From assembly GCA_002732845.1 (NCBI GenBank), contig NVSZ01000001.1:11673-19453 (forward strand): DNA of 7,781 nt, given 5' to 3'. Positions 1-7,406 of the stretch are shown in pieces. The notes beneath the pieces are model-generated. The model did not search any database. It was not told where the DNA came from and saw only the letters and a program-made list of their open reading frames with translations. A program made the position numbers and the translations under genes. Numbering within the stretch: the stretch's first letter is position 1; each line of letters starts with the position of its first letter. This stretch comes from Rhodospirillaceae bacterium. GTDB taxonomy: Bacteria; Pseudomonadota; Alphaproteobacteria; Rhodospirillales; Magnetovibrionaceae.

Positions 1-707
1 GCTTCGCGTAACGCCAAACGATGCTCTTCGCGTTTGGCAATGGGCAAACAATACAGATGCGGATGAATGCCGCCTTTAAAAATATCAGAACGGTTAATTT
101 GCAAGTGATGCACGGTGATGGTCGCCCCAACGCGGGGGCCTTGGGACCGCACAAAATTTACGGCAGCAGATGTGGTGATGTGTTCAAAAACGACCTTTAA
201 CGCCGGAAAATTTTGCAACGTTGGTTTCATCACCTGTTCAATAAACACATGTTCTCGGTCAAAGATATCAATGGCAGGATCGGTGACTTCACCGTGCACC
301 AACAACGGCATGCCCAACTGTTCCATGCGATCTAAAACGTTTGAAATTTTGGCGATGTCTGTCACACCATGATCGGAATTTGTGGTGGCGCCTGCGGGAT
401 ATAATTTTGCCGCCGTGAGGTGTCCGGCCTTAAAGCCACGTTCCAAATCATCTGCATCGGTCTTGTCGGTCAGATAAAGGGTCATCAACGGCTTAAAATT
501 AAGATCATCCGGCACAGCCTTTTGAATGCGTGTTTGATACGCCACAGCGTCCGCCGCCCTAGTCACGGGCGGCATCAAATTTGGCATGACAATGGCGCGA
601 CCAAATTGACGCGCGGTCAGCGGTGCCACGGCGGCTAACATATCCCCATCGCGCAAATGAATGTGCCAGTCATCGGGGCGGCGGATGGTGATTTTTGTTT
701 CTGACAT
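1..707 (-). CDS. pyrC: Dihydroorotase, class II PyrC type (partial, C-terminus off the left edge)
   Basis: Dihydroorotase interconverts N-carbamoyl-L-aspartate and L-dihydroorotate in cytosolic de novo pyrimidine synthesis. Translating the minus strand from the ATG at 707-705 gives 235 codons open to the window edge, about two thirds of the usual ~345 residues. The start reads [20 protein letters not shown]. The metal ligands of the class II enzyme are visible: H15 and H17 in DWHIHLRDG, the carboxylated lysine K101 in [12 protein letters not shown]138 in LLVHGEV and H176 in [18 protein letters not shown] near residues 215-226 is also typical. The last catalytic Asp (about residue 250 in E. 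coli PyrC) lies outside the window. It starts 23 nt after the amidotransferase stop, with only a weak GAGA as ribosome site, so it is probably co-transcribed as the last visible gene of the glycan operon. Identification is firm; only completeness is unknown. Confidence 0.95.
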   Translation of the reverse strand, partial: MSETKITIRRPDDWHIHLRDGDMLAAVAPLTARQFGRAIVMPNLMPPVTRAADAVAYQTRIQKAVPDDLNFKPLMTLYLTDKTDADDLERGFKAGHLTAAKLYPAGATTNSDHGVTDIAKISNVLDRMEQLGMPLLVHGEVTDPAIDIFDREHVFIEQVMKPTLQNFPALKVVFEHITTSAAVNFVRSQGPRVGATITVHHLQINRSDIFKGGIHPHLYCLPIAKREEHRLALRE

Positions 708-730
708 TTTCAAAATCTCGATTTAAAAGT

Positions 731-2491
731 TTACGCCGACAACACGTCTAAGGCTTGGCCTTCGGGCAACACGCCATCCATATGGATTTTGTGCCACAGC
801 GCATAAAATAACAAGGTCCACGCAGCCTTTGCCGCGCGGCCTTCTGAATGTTTAAACAAGTCTTTGACGACGTCGGGTTTACAGATAGACGCGATGCAGT
901 CTTGTTCCGCCACCAATTGCCCCGCCCGCACACCATCATTGGCGATCCATGCGCCAACGGGTACGGTGAAGCCGCGTTTTTTGGCAAATGGTTTTGCGGC
1001 GGGCAAAGCCGTATTTAACCATTGCCGCAAAATGTGTTTGCCCAAGCCATCCTTAATTTTAAGGTTGTCGGGCAAAGCAAAGGCAAACTTTGCCATTTCC
1101 ATATCCACAAACGGCACCCGGCCTTCGACACCGTGCGCCATCAACATGCGATCCAGTTTGACCAAAAGATCACAGGGCAACCATGTTTGAATGTCTTGGG
1201 CCTGAACATTTTGCAGTTTTGTTCGCCCTGTTTGACGAGTTTCTTGTTTGGCCTGTACCATGCCCGAACGCCAAGCTTGCGAGGCGTCTTCGTTTCGCAA
1301 CACACCCAATCCGTCCAAGATGCCTTTACGATACATGTCCTTTGACAACAGCCAACGATTGGCGGTGCGGTATCGTCCGTATCCGGCGAACAATTCGTCG
1401 CCGCCCTCGCCCGCCAACACCACTTTGATGCCTTCGGCGCGGGCTTTTTCAGCCAGTTTCCATGTGGGCAGAACCGCATAGTCCGCGACCGGGTCGTCCA
1501 TGTGTTTGACAACGCCGGGAAGTGAGGCCCAAAAGTCATCGGCCCCAAAATCAATTTCAATATGCTTGGCACCTTGTGATTTTGCCAAGGTGCGTGCCAG
1601 TTCCCGTTCGTCGGCAACAGCGGTGCCGCTGAACCCCGCAGTGAACGCCAACACGGGTTCTGAATTCATGCGTTTCATCATCGCCAACAGTGCGGATGAA
1701 TCAATGCCACCCGACAAAAACATGCCATACGGCACGTCTGAACGTTGGTGAACGCCGACGCTATAGGTCATGACATCGTCTAATTCTTTTAACGCTTGAG
1801 CCTCGGGGATATTTCGCACGCCCGCCGAAGGCAAAGCCGCGCGTATTCGACGTTCGACAATTTCGCCACCTTCGATGCGCAGGCTTTCACCGGGCAAGAC
1901 ACGATGGATGCCTTGAAACGCCAAATCTTGTCCTGTTGTGAATTGAAGCTGCAACAATTCGTCGCGTTTGTCTGTGTTGAGCTTAGCCTCAACCAATCCA
2001 GCCGCCACCAATACGGCGGGTTCAGAGGCAAAAGCAAAGCCCCTAGACGTGGTGGCATAATACAAGGGCTTGATGCCGAACGGATCACGGCTCAACACCA
2101 GACTTTGCTTGGCACTGTCCCAAATGGCAATCGCATACATGCCGCGCAGAAGATCGACAAAATCTAGGCCGTATTTCAGATACAAATGCAGGGGTGGTTC
2201 GCAATCTGATCTTGTTTTAAACGTCACGTCCGGAAGACGTTCGCGCAGTTCCAGATTGTTATAGATTTCACCATTGGCGATCAAGGCAACTTCGGCCCCA
2301 TCGTCTGAGTATTCGACAAACGGCTGATCACCGGTTTTCAAATCAACAATGGCGAGGCGGGTGTGCACCAACGCACACGGCCCATTGCGATAAGCCCCCT
2401 GCCCGTCCGGTCCCCGGTGCGCCATGCCATCGCTTAAACGTTCTATAACGTCTGCGTCTGGTTGACCGACAAGACCTGCGATGCCACACAT
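731..2491 (-). CDS. asnB: Glutamine-hydrolysing asparagine synthetase / AsnB-type amidotransferase
   Basis: A 586-residue two-domain enzyme. The N-terminal class II glutaminase releases ammonia from glutamine and the C-terminal ATP-pyrophosphatase-like domain adenylates a carboxylate and amidates it, aspartate in the classical case. The protein begins MCGIAGLVG, so Cys2 becomes the N-terminal nucleophile, which fixes the start. Other glutaminase signatures are HRGPDGQGAY (25-34), TRLAIVDL (44-51), ANGEIYNN (72-79) and RDPFGIKPLYY (135-145). The synthetase half has the PP-loop SGGIDSS (260-266), GEGGDEL (361-367), the KLDRMLMAHGVEGRVPFVD block (445-463) and KKRGFTVPVGAW (504-515). All key residues look intact and length is normal. 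Its ATG shares one base with the stop of the upstream GT4 gene (TAATG), with AGGAG at 2507-2503 inside that gene, so translation is coupled. Coupling to glycosyltransferases allows a role in amidating a sugar acid of a surface glycan instead of making free asparagine; sequence alone does not decide. Confidence 0.93.
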   Translation of the reverse strand: MCGIAGLVGQPDADVIERLSDGMAHRGPDGQGAYRNGPCALVHTRLAIVDLKTGDQPFVEYSDDGAEVALIANGEIYNNLELRERLPDVTFKTRSDCEPPLHLYLKYGLDFVDLLRGMYAIAIWDSAKQSLVLSRDPFGIKPLYYATTSRGFAFASEPAVLVAAGLVEAKLNTDKRDELLQLQFTTGQDLAFQGIHRVLPGESLRIEGGEIVERRIRAALPSAGVRNIPEAQALKELDDVMTYSVGVHQRSDVPYGMFLSGGIDSSALLAMMKRMNSEPVLAFTAGFSGTAVADERELARTLAKSQGAKHIEIDFGADDFWASLPGVVKHMDDPVADYAVLPTWKLAEKARAEGIKVVLAGEGGDELFAGYGRYRTANRWLLSKDMYRKGILDGLGVLRNEDASQAWRSGMVQAKQETRQTGRTKLQNVQAQDIQTWLPCDLLVKLDRMLMAHGVEGRVPFVDMEMAKFAFALPDNLKIKDGLGKHILRQWLNTALPAAKPFAKKRGFTVPVGAWIANDGVRAGQLVAEQDCIASICKPDVVKDLFKHSEGRAAKAAWTLLFYALWHKIHMDGVLPEGQALDVLSA

Positions 2492-3528
2492 TACCCAGCG
2501 ATCTCCTGAAAATATTGGAGATACTTTTTGACCACTTGGTCTTCGGTGAATTCTTTTTCGTAGCGTTTGCGTCCGGCCTTGGCCAACTTATCGGCAAAGG
2601 TTTTGTCCTTCAGAACACTGTTGATTGCGACCGCCATTGCGTCCGCATCATCAATCGGCGTCAGCACACCATCCACACCGTCTTTGATCAACGATACCGG
2701 ACCTTGGCTGGCGGCGGCCACCACCGGGCAATGTTGCGCCCAGCCTTCAATCACGACATTACCCAAGGGTTCATGGCGGGACGGACAGACAAAAGCATCA
2801 CACGCCGCCAACAAGGCCGGAACATCATCACGCCAACCCAACATGCGAATGCGCGGGCGCACGCCTAATTCCTGGGCCAATTTTTCCAAACGTTCACGTT
2901 CGGGGCCTTCGCCGGCAATGCCCAGATACGTGTCGGGAACATTCACCAACGCGCGGATCAAGGTATCAAATGCCTTGTTTTCATGAAGACGGCCCAGCGT
3001 CAAAATGAACTTTGCGCGTTCGGGCAGGTTTAGATCTTTGCGCGGCACGGGTGGGGCAGTATCTGCCGCCACAAAATTCGGTAAATAATGGGTGCGATCG
3101 GTGGGCCAGCCTTCACCTTTTAGGTACTCACCAATATCCATTGTATTGCCAATCAAGTGATCGCAATTTTTGTAATATTTAAGGTTATAATACCCCCCCA
3201 ATCGAGCAGACAGAACATAGTTCAAATCACCGGGACACCGCCGAGGCATTTTAGACGTGGCCCGGTTCATCCACGACAGAACCGCATGGGGATGAAAGTC
3301 CCGCAGTTGACGTTTCAACATCAACGGCGTGGTTAAATCAAACCGTCCACCAAATTTCAGCTCAATAGGATCAAGCCCACCCGCCCGCAACAACGCCGCT
3401 CGGGCTGGATTTTCGCGAATGATCACACGTTGATCCAATCCGGCTTTGTGCAGACCAATCACCAGGCGCACAAAAAAAGCTTCGGCTCCGCCAAATTCAG
3501 CCCCGGCCATAACTTGCATGACGCGCAT
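2491..3528 (-). CDS. GT4-family (group 1) glycosyltransferase
   Basis: A 345-residue retaining GT-B glycosyltransferase, probably acting at the cytoplasmic face of the inner membrane on an LPS core or other lipid-linked glycan. The N-terminal acceptor domain opens with MRVMQVMAGAEFGGAEAFFV, where the glycine-rich AEFGGAE segment is typical of GT4. The donor-binding domain starts near residue 173 (FILTLGRLHENKAFDTLI), continues with GIAGEGPERERLE (203-215), and carries the EX7E signature as E253 and E261 in EPLGNVVIEGWA, followed by GVDGVL (284-289). No signal peptide or membrane helix is evident. The start lies 1 nt after the stop of the GT2 gene, with AGAGGA 8 nt ahead; a second Met at codon 4 or 7 is possible. 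The gene overlaps the next by 1 nt. The family call is firm; the sugar and linkage cannot be read from sequence. Confidence 0.9.
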   Translation of the reverse strand: MRVMQVMAGAEFGGAEAFFVRLVIGLHKAGLDQRVIIRENPARAALLRAGGLDPIELKFGGRFDLTTPLMLKRQLRDFHPHAVLSWMNRATSKMPRRCPGDLNYVLSARLGGYYNLKYYKNCDHLIGNTMDIGEYLKGEGWPTDRTHYLPNFVAADTAPPVPRKDLNLPERAKFILTLGRLHENKAFDTLIRALVNVPDTYLGIAGEGPERERLEKLAQELGVRPRIRMLGWRDDVPALLAACDAFVCPSRHEPLGNVVIEGWAQHCPVVAAASQGPVSLIKDGVDGVLTPIDDADAMAVAINSVLKDKTFADKLAKAGRKRYEKEFTEDQVVKKYLQYFQEIAG

Positions 3529-3529
3529 C

Positions 3530-4285
3530 TTAATCGTCCTCTAATTTTGCTTTTAAATACGACAGCAACGGAAACAAGCCCGCCATCAGGGCGATCAGAA
3601 AGCCATAGCCGCCTTCTTTGTAACCCTTACGTCCAAAATAACATTTCAAAAAACGTGATGACAAACGGCGCAGGTTATTGGCAAACGAGCCAATATCACC
3701 CGACGCGCGAAGATCACGAGCCCGCGCGGTGCTGTAACGATCTAACCTTTGGATCATGTCGGAAATATCTTTATCAACCAGATGCACCATGCGATTTTTC
3801 AGCCACATGCGTTCACCTTTTAACTGCACACCGGGATGGATGCGTTGTTCGCCCCACACTTTGGCACCCTTGGCAAACAAACGTACGGTGGCGCTGACGC
3901 CCCAAGACCCGCCCCAGCCATGACGGACCAAGGTCTTGCCCACATAGTTATCGTAAGGAATCAGGAAGTGACCAAACGGGGCGGTTTGAATGGCGGTGCG
4001 GATTTCAGCGGCCAATTCATCGGACACGCGTTCGTCCGCATCGACTTCTAAAATCCAATCGCCGGCGCACACATCCAAACCCGCATGGCGGCGGGGACCT
4101 TCGATATCCCAACTGCCTTCGATCAAACGGTCAGTGTATTTGGCCGCGATGGCTTTGGACCCATCGGTGCATTTATCCAACACCACCATCAATTCGTCGC
4201 CAAAGCCCAGCTTGGACAGGCAATCGTCTAGGTGTTCTTGTTCGTTGTGGGCAACCACCAATATGGTCAGTTTAGGCTGGCTCAT
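3530..4285 (-). CDS. GT2-family glycosyltransferase, WaaE/KdtX-like
   Basis: A 251-residue GT-A glycosyltransferase. It begins MSQPKLTILVVAHNEQEHLD; the nucleotide-binding acidic stretch is VLDKCTDGS (35-43) and the metal-binding DXD motif is in EVDADERVSDE (80-90). GWGGSWGVSATVRLF, GEQRIHPGV and the later LDRYSTARARDL (181-192) resemble the WaaE/KdtX branch, which adds glucose to LPS inner core in enterobacteria. A hydrophobic stretch at about 227-245 could attach the C-terminus to the membrane. The frame extends upstream to a GTG at 4300, but the ATG at 4285 is preferred because it overlaps the GT9 stop as ATGA and puts the conserved beta strand near the N-terminus, as in the family. The gene is the second of the operon, so its substrate is probably the same LPS core or glycan built by its neighbours. 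The exact sugar is unknown. Confidence 0.88.
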   Translation of the reverse strand: MSQPKLTILVVAHNEQEHLDDCLSKLGFGDELMVVLDKCTDGSKAIAAKYTDRLIEGSWDIEGPRRHAGLDVCAGDWILEVDADERVSDELAAEIRTAIQTAPFGHFLIPYDNYVGKTLVRHGWGGSWGVSATVRLFAKGAKVWGEQRIHPGVQLKGERMWLKNRMVHLVDKDISDMIQRLDRYSTARARDLRASGDIGSFANNLRRLSSRFLKCYFGRKGYKEGGYGFLIALMAGLFPLLSYLKAKLEDD

Positions 4286-5250
4286 GACACTTCGTTCCAC
4301 AGTTCACGCGCCGCAGATAAGGCGATATCGACGCTTAAGTCCAACATCATACACGGTGCGTTTCGAAAATCGTAATTTTCTGGAAAGACTTCTTCATAAC
4401 TTTTGGGGCCACGAACGGCACGGCCCTTTGGCCCCCATGGCGCATAGTGTTTTTCACGCGAAGGCCCAAACAATCCGATGGTTGGCGTCCCCGCCGCCGC
4501 CGCCATGTGCATCAGCCCTGAATCATTGCCCACATAAAAATCAGCCCGTTCCAGACACGCATAAACACTCAACAACGGCGTATCGCCAACCAAATTGATG
4601 GTGCGATCCGTTGGCAAAGCCTGCAATATCGGGGCGGCCAAATGAGATTCCGAAGAATGGGCAATCACTAAAATACGCGCGCCCGGTAAAATTCCGTCTG
4701 GCGCGGTGAGGCGCAGGGCCAATTCGGCAAAGCGTTCGGCAGGCCACATTTTACCGGACCAGTTGGCCGTTGGGCCGATGGCCAAAACCGGACCGTCCCC
4801 TTCAATCAGATTTTCCGCGTCTAATTTATGTTCCGGTAAAGTCCAAAGTTTTGGGCTAGGCGGATTGGCTTGGGGCTCGGTTTGAGCTTTGATCATGGAT
4901 GCCATCGCCGCCACCCGGTGAATATCTAATTTTCCGGCACGCCCCAAATGTATTTGGCGTTTGGCGAACAGGGCATAACTCAACGGGGCATTGCGCAAAT
5001 CGACAATCACATCCCAAAATTTCAATATGCTGTACCGCCACATTTTCCACCAATGCAGAGAATATTTTTTCTTTTCCAGCACGACAACAGACTCTAGGCC
5101 CGGTACGCCCGTGAACAGGCCAGCCGGCACCGGACCACAAACGATGGTGACTTTCGCGCCGGGATATTCCTCGATCATGCGCGCAAGCACACCCGTCGAC
5201 AAAACAGCGTCGCCTAAGCGGTTTGAGGTAATAAACAAAATGCGCGTCAA
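4282..5250 (-). CDS. GT9-family glycosyltransferase, ADP-heptose:LPS heptosyltransferase-like
   Basis: An inverting GT-B enzyme of the WaaC/WaaF/WaaQ family, expected to transfer heptose (or a related sugar) onto the LPS inner core at the cytoplasmic face of the inner membrane. The N-terminal ILFITSNRLGDAVLSTG carries the conserved Asp of the family. The C-terminal domain shows KMWPAERFAELALRL and then NDSGLMHMAAAAGTPTIGLF, followed by GPS, the nucleotide-sugar site of GT9. Length is about 322 residues, normal for the family. The start is uncertain: there is no ATG. TTG at 5250 gives MTRILFITS, the family-typical beginning, with GGTGA just upstream. In-frame GTG at 5277 and TTG at 5286 (AAAGGG 8 nt ahead) would add 9 or 12 residues without family similarity. 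This is the first gene of the operon, and its stop overlaps the GT2 start by 4 nt. Heptose specificity is inferred from the family. Confidence 0.88.
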   Translation of the reverse strand: MTRILFITSNRLGDAVLSTGVLARMIEEYPGAKVTIVCGPVPAGLFTGVPGLESVVVLEKKKYSLHWWKMWRYSILKFWDVIVDLRNAPLSYALFAKRQIHLGRAGKLDIHRVAAMASMIKAQTEPQANPPSPKLWTLPEHKLDAENLIEGDGPVLAIGPTANWSGKMWPAERFAELALRLTAPDGILPGARILVIAHSSESHLAAPILQALPTDRTINLVGDTPLLSVYACLERADFYVGNDSGLMHMAAAAGTPTIGLFGPSREKHYAPWGPKGRAVRGPKSYEEVFPENYDFRNAPCMMLDLSVDIALSAARELWNEVS

Positions 5251-5370
5251 AGCTTCACCAGAACATTGAGAATCCACGAGTTCCAACCCGATAACCCTTT
5301 ATAAGGCGGCCCATCAAATTTTCCCACCCTCCTCTTGCCATTTGACCTTAAAAGCCCCACTTTATATTTC
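5251..5370. promoter_or_regulatory. Divergent intergenic region between the glycan operon and ygfZ
   Basis: The first gene of the minus-strand operon and ygfZ on the plus strand start back to back here, so promoters for both directions are expected in or near this stretch. On the plus strand TTGACC (5342-5347) and TATATT (5363-5368) resemble -35 and -10 boxes, but the 15-nt spacing is short and the implied start of transcription would fall inside ygfZ. On the minus strand TATAAA occurs near 5302-5297 without a good -35. No operator palindrome was recognised. The regulatory role is inferred from layout, not from a clear motif. Confidence 0.4.
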
Positions 5371-6255
5371 ATGTATATTTCTCTTAAAAATCGCGCCTTG
5401 CTTAAGGTTGATGGCCCAGATGCCAAAGACTTCTTGCAAGGCCTTGTCAGCCAAGACATGAACCGTGTCTCGCCGACCCAAGCCGTATATTCCGCATTTT
5501 TGTCCCCACAAGGCAAATTCCTGCTGGATTTCTTTTGTTTCGAGCTGGACGGAGCCTTGGTTCTGGACTGTGAAGAAGGACTAGCCCCTCAATTTCTCAA
5601 GCGTTTGAAGATGTACAAGCTCAAATCAGACGTTGCACTTAGCGACATCAGCGCCGATTACCGGGTCTACGCCACGCTTCAGGGGGCGATTGCCTTTGAT
5701 CTGAAAGATTCCGACCGCGGCGTTGCCAAAACCTTGGGCTCTGGGGTGGTTTTCACAGATCCCCGCCTGCGCAACATGGGGTGTCGTTCGGTGCTGAAAA
5801 CAGACGATAACGCGATGGCCGCATCGGGTCTCACCGAAGGCACATTTGACGAATATGAACAACAACGCCTGACCTTAGGCCTGCCCGACGGTTCACGCGA
5901 CATGACCGTTGATAAGGCTTTGTTGTTGGAAAATGGGTTTGAAGAATTGGACGGTGTCTCGTTCAGCAAGGGCTGTTTCATGGGCCAAGAACTGACCGCC
6001 CGTACAAAATACCGAGGCTTAGTGAAAAAGCGCCTTTTGCCCGTTTACATCAAGGGTGACGCCCCACCACCGGGCAGCATTTTGACAAACGGCGACAAAG
6101 AAATCGGCGAAATGAAAAGCAGCTCAGACGACTTAGGCCTGGCTTTAATCCGTCTTAATCGTTTTGAAGAAGGCATGATTTTGCATTATGGCAATGCTCA
6201 ATTGACCCCCAGCATCCCAGATTGGGTGGTTTTACAGGACAAAAGCAGTCCTTGA
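5371..6255 (+). CDS. ygfZ: YgfZ/GcvT-family folate-binding protein (Fe-S cluster protein maintenance)
   Basis: A 294-residue cytosolic protein of the YgfZ branch of the GcvT (aminomethyltransferase) fold. E. coli YgfZ binds tetrahydrofolate and supports activity or repair of some Fe-S enzymes such as the tRNA methylthiotransferase MiaB. The diagnostic signature K-G-C-[FY]-x-G-Q-E is present as KGCFMGQE at 200-207, with the functionally important Cys202. The N-terminal half has the family beginning: LLKVDGPDAKDFLQGLVSQD (10-29) and SAFLSPQGKFLLDFF. The frame is open back to a TTG at 5335, but ATG 5371 gives the usual short N-terminus before the conserved block. No Shine-Dalgarno precedes it. 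It is divergent from the glycosyltransferase operon and its stop overlaps the next gene by 1 nt (TGATG). The family call is firm; the target Fe-S enzymes are unknown. Confidence 0.92.
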   Translation: MYISLKNRALLKVDGPDAKDFLQGLVSQDMNRVSPTQAVYSAFLSPQGKFLLDFFCFELDGALVLDCEEGLAPQFLKRLKMYKLKSDVALSDISADYRVYATLQGAIAFDLKDSDRGVAKTLGSGVVFTDPRLRNMGCRSVLKTDDNAMAASGLTEGTFDEYEQQRLTLGLPDGSRDMTVDKALLLENGFEELDGVSFSKGCFMGQELTARTKYRGLVKKRLLPVYIKGDAPPPGSILTNGDKEIGEMKSSSDDLGLALIRLNRFEEGMILHYGNAQLTPSIPDWVVLQDKSSP

Positions 6256-6917
6256 TGACGGACCAACTGCCCGACAATATCCCCGATATTTTGGACCTTA
6301 TCCGCCGCGTTTTTGAATATCGCTTAGAAGAATGCGGACCGGTATCGGGTGGGGTCATGTGGAAAGATGCCGACCAGCAAATCTTGCGTTTGGAAATTTT
6401 GTTGAGTGTGATTTCACCAAAAGACTTAAACGCGCCGATTTCTATCAATGATTTTGGGTGCGGCTATGGCGCCTTATTCGAATTGATCGCTGACGAACAC
6501 ATGATGGCGTTGGGGCGGTATATTGGTTATGACATTTCGGGCGACATGGTGACGGCGGCCAAGGCCAAATACCCAGACCCCCGCGCCACGTTCATCCACA
6601 GCCCAGTCGCGACAGAACCTGCTGATTACAGTTTTGTTTCCGGCACCTATAATATGCATATGGGGGCTCCTGAAAATTTGTGGTCTCATTACGTAAAAAC
6701 CAGCCTGCGCAGCCTTTGGGCTAAAACCAACAAGGTCATGGCGTTTAATCTGTTGGATGATGAAGAACCGCAAAAGCTCGCCGATCTTTATTATGCCAAT
6801 AAAAATGAATATCTCGACTTCGCAAAAACCCTTTCGCCCGATGTTGAAATCAATTACGATTATCCACTGCATGAATTCACGATGACCATAAGGCGCATTC
6901 GCAACTCTGACCCATAA
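6255..6917 (+). CDS. Class I SAM-dependent methyltransferase
   Basis: A 220-residue cytosolic protein with a Rossmann-fold methyltransferase core. Motif I is INDFGCGYGAL (64-74) and the acidic residue binding the SAM ribose is probably D93 in YIGYDISGDMV. FVSGTYNMH (127-135) would be the motif IV region, and HEFTMTIRR (206-214) forms the end of the sheet. The N-terminal ~60 residues are helical, with VFEYRLEECG and GVMWKDADQQILRLE. The layout resembles a methyltransferase group found in bacterial polysaccharide clusters and elsewhere; that is recalled, not searched. The ATG at 6255 is chosen over a TTG at 6222 because it overlaps the ygfZ stop as TGATG, implying translational coupling, and the extra residues look unrelated. 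The substrate cannot be deduced: a sugar, a small metabolite or a macromolecule are all possible. Confidence 0.85.
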   Translation: MTDQLPDNIPDILDLIRRVFEYRLEECGPVSGGVMWKDADQQILRLEILLSVISPKDLNAPISINDFGCGYGALFELIADEHMMALGRYIGYDISGDMVTAAKAKYPDPRATFIHSPVATEPADYSFVSGTYNMHMGAPENLWSHYVKTSLRSLWAKTNKVMAFNLLDDEEPQKLADLYYANKNEYLDFAKTLSPDVEINYDYPLHEFTMTIRRIRNSDP

Positions 6918-6932
6918 GCTGGAGACTTGATC

Positions 6933-7406
6933 ATGTCTGATGATGAATTTATCAATGAAGCATCCTCCCTTGATGAACAAACACACACAGAATTGCGGAT
7001 GATGCACCAAGAAGGTGCGGAGGCTCTTTTGTTTGCAAAAAAACTTCAATGGCAATCGGTGGGGTCCAGCCTGTTGGTGTTTGGGGCCAGTATCGCGATT
7101 TCCATGAGCAACCTTGCCGATAAGTCTTTAATCGACCTGTTGGTGGTGATGATCATTGTCCTCACCTGTGGTGTGATCTTGGTGCTGGTTCTTTATCAAT
7201 TTTGGCAATTTAACGAAATCACCCGCATCAAAAAAATTGACGGGCATTTTTCCTCCCTTTACAAAAGCATCAAAGATGTAAAGTCCAGCCGCGAAGGCAA
7301 TTACCACCGTTACACCCTGTTGGTCGCCATGGTTTTGACCGTTATCATGGGTGCCGCTGTCGCCATCGTCAGTATTCAAAAGTCGCTGATGGCCCTCCCC
7401 AATTAA
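6933..7406 (+). CDS. Small membrane protein with three predicted helices, unknown function
   Basis: I do not recognise this 157-residue protein. It starts at ATG 6933 with a good GGAGA at 6921-6925 (7-nt spacing), 15 nt after the methyltransferase stop; a TTG at 6927 is a weaker alternative. The N-terminal ~40 residues are acidic and polar and probably helical (MSDDEFINEASSLDEQTHTE). Hydrophobic segments follow at about 41-59 (QSVGSSLLVFGASIAISMS), 67-91 (rich in L, V and I, ending LYQFWQF) and 127-147 (YTLLVAMVLTVIMGAAVAIV). A basic, polar stretch (TRIKKIDGHFSSLYKSIKDVKS, about 97-118) lies between helices 2 and 3. This suggests an inner-membrane protein with one soluble loop and a soluble N-terminus. 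Codon use looks like its neighbours. It may be co-transcribed with ygfZ and the methyltransferase, but nothing ties its role to them. Confidence 0.8.
   Translation: MSDDEFINEASSLDEQTHTELRMMHQEGAEALLFAKKLQWQSVGSSLLVFGASIAISMSNLADKSLIDLLVVMIIVLTCGVILVLVLYQFWQFNEITRIKKIDGHFSSLYKSIKDVKSSREGNYHRYTLLVAMVLTVIMGAAVAIVSIQKSLMALPN

Noticed and set aside
864..1345. Long open frames on the plus strand opposite the asparagine synthetase gene
   Set aside because: They are antisense shadows of a firmly identified gene, with no domain signature or start context of their own.
4489..4504. Tandem CCG/GCC triplet run
   Set aside because: It encodes the alanine stretch in the conserved NDSGLMHMAAAAGTP segment of the GT9 protein, so it is protein constraint, not a microsatellite of interest.
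5342..5368. TTGACC / TATATT as a sigma-70 promoter for ygfZ
   Set aside because: The spacer is 15 nt and transcription would begin inside the coding region, past the only start that keeps the conserved N-terminus.
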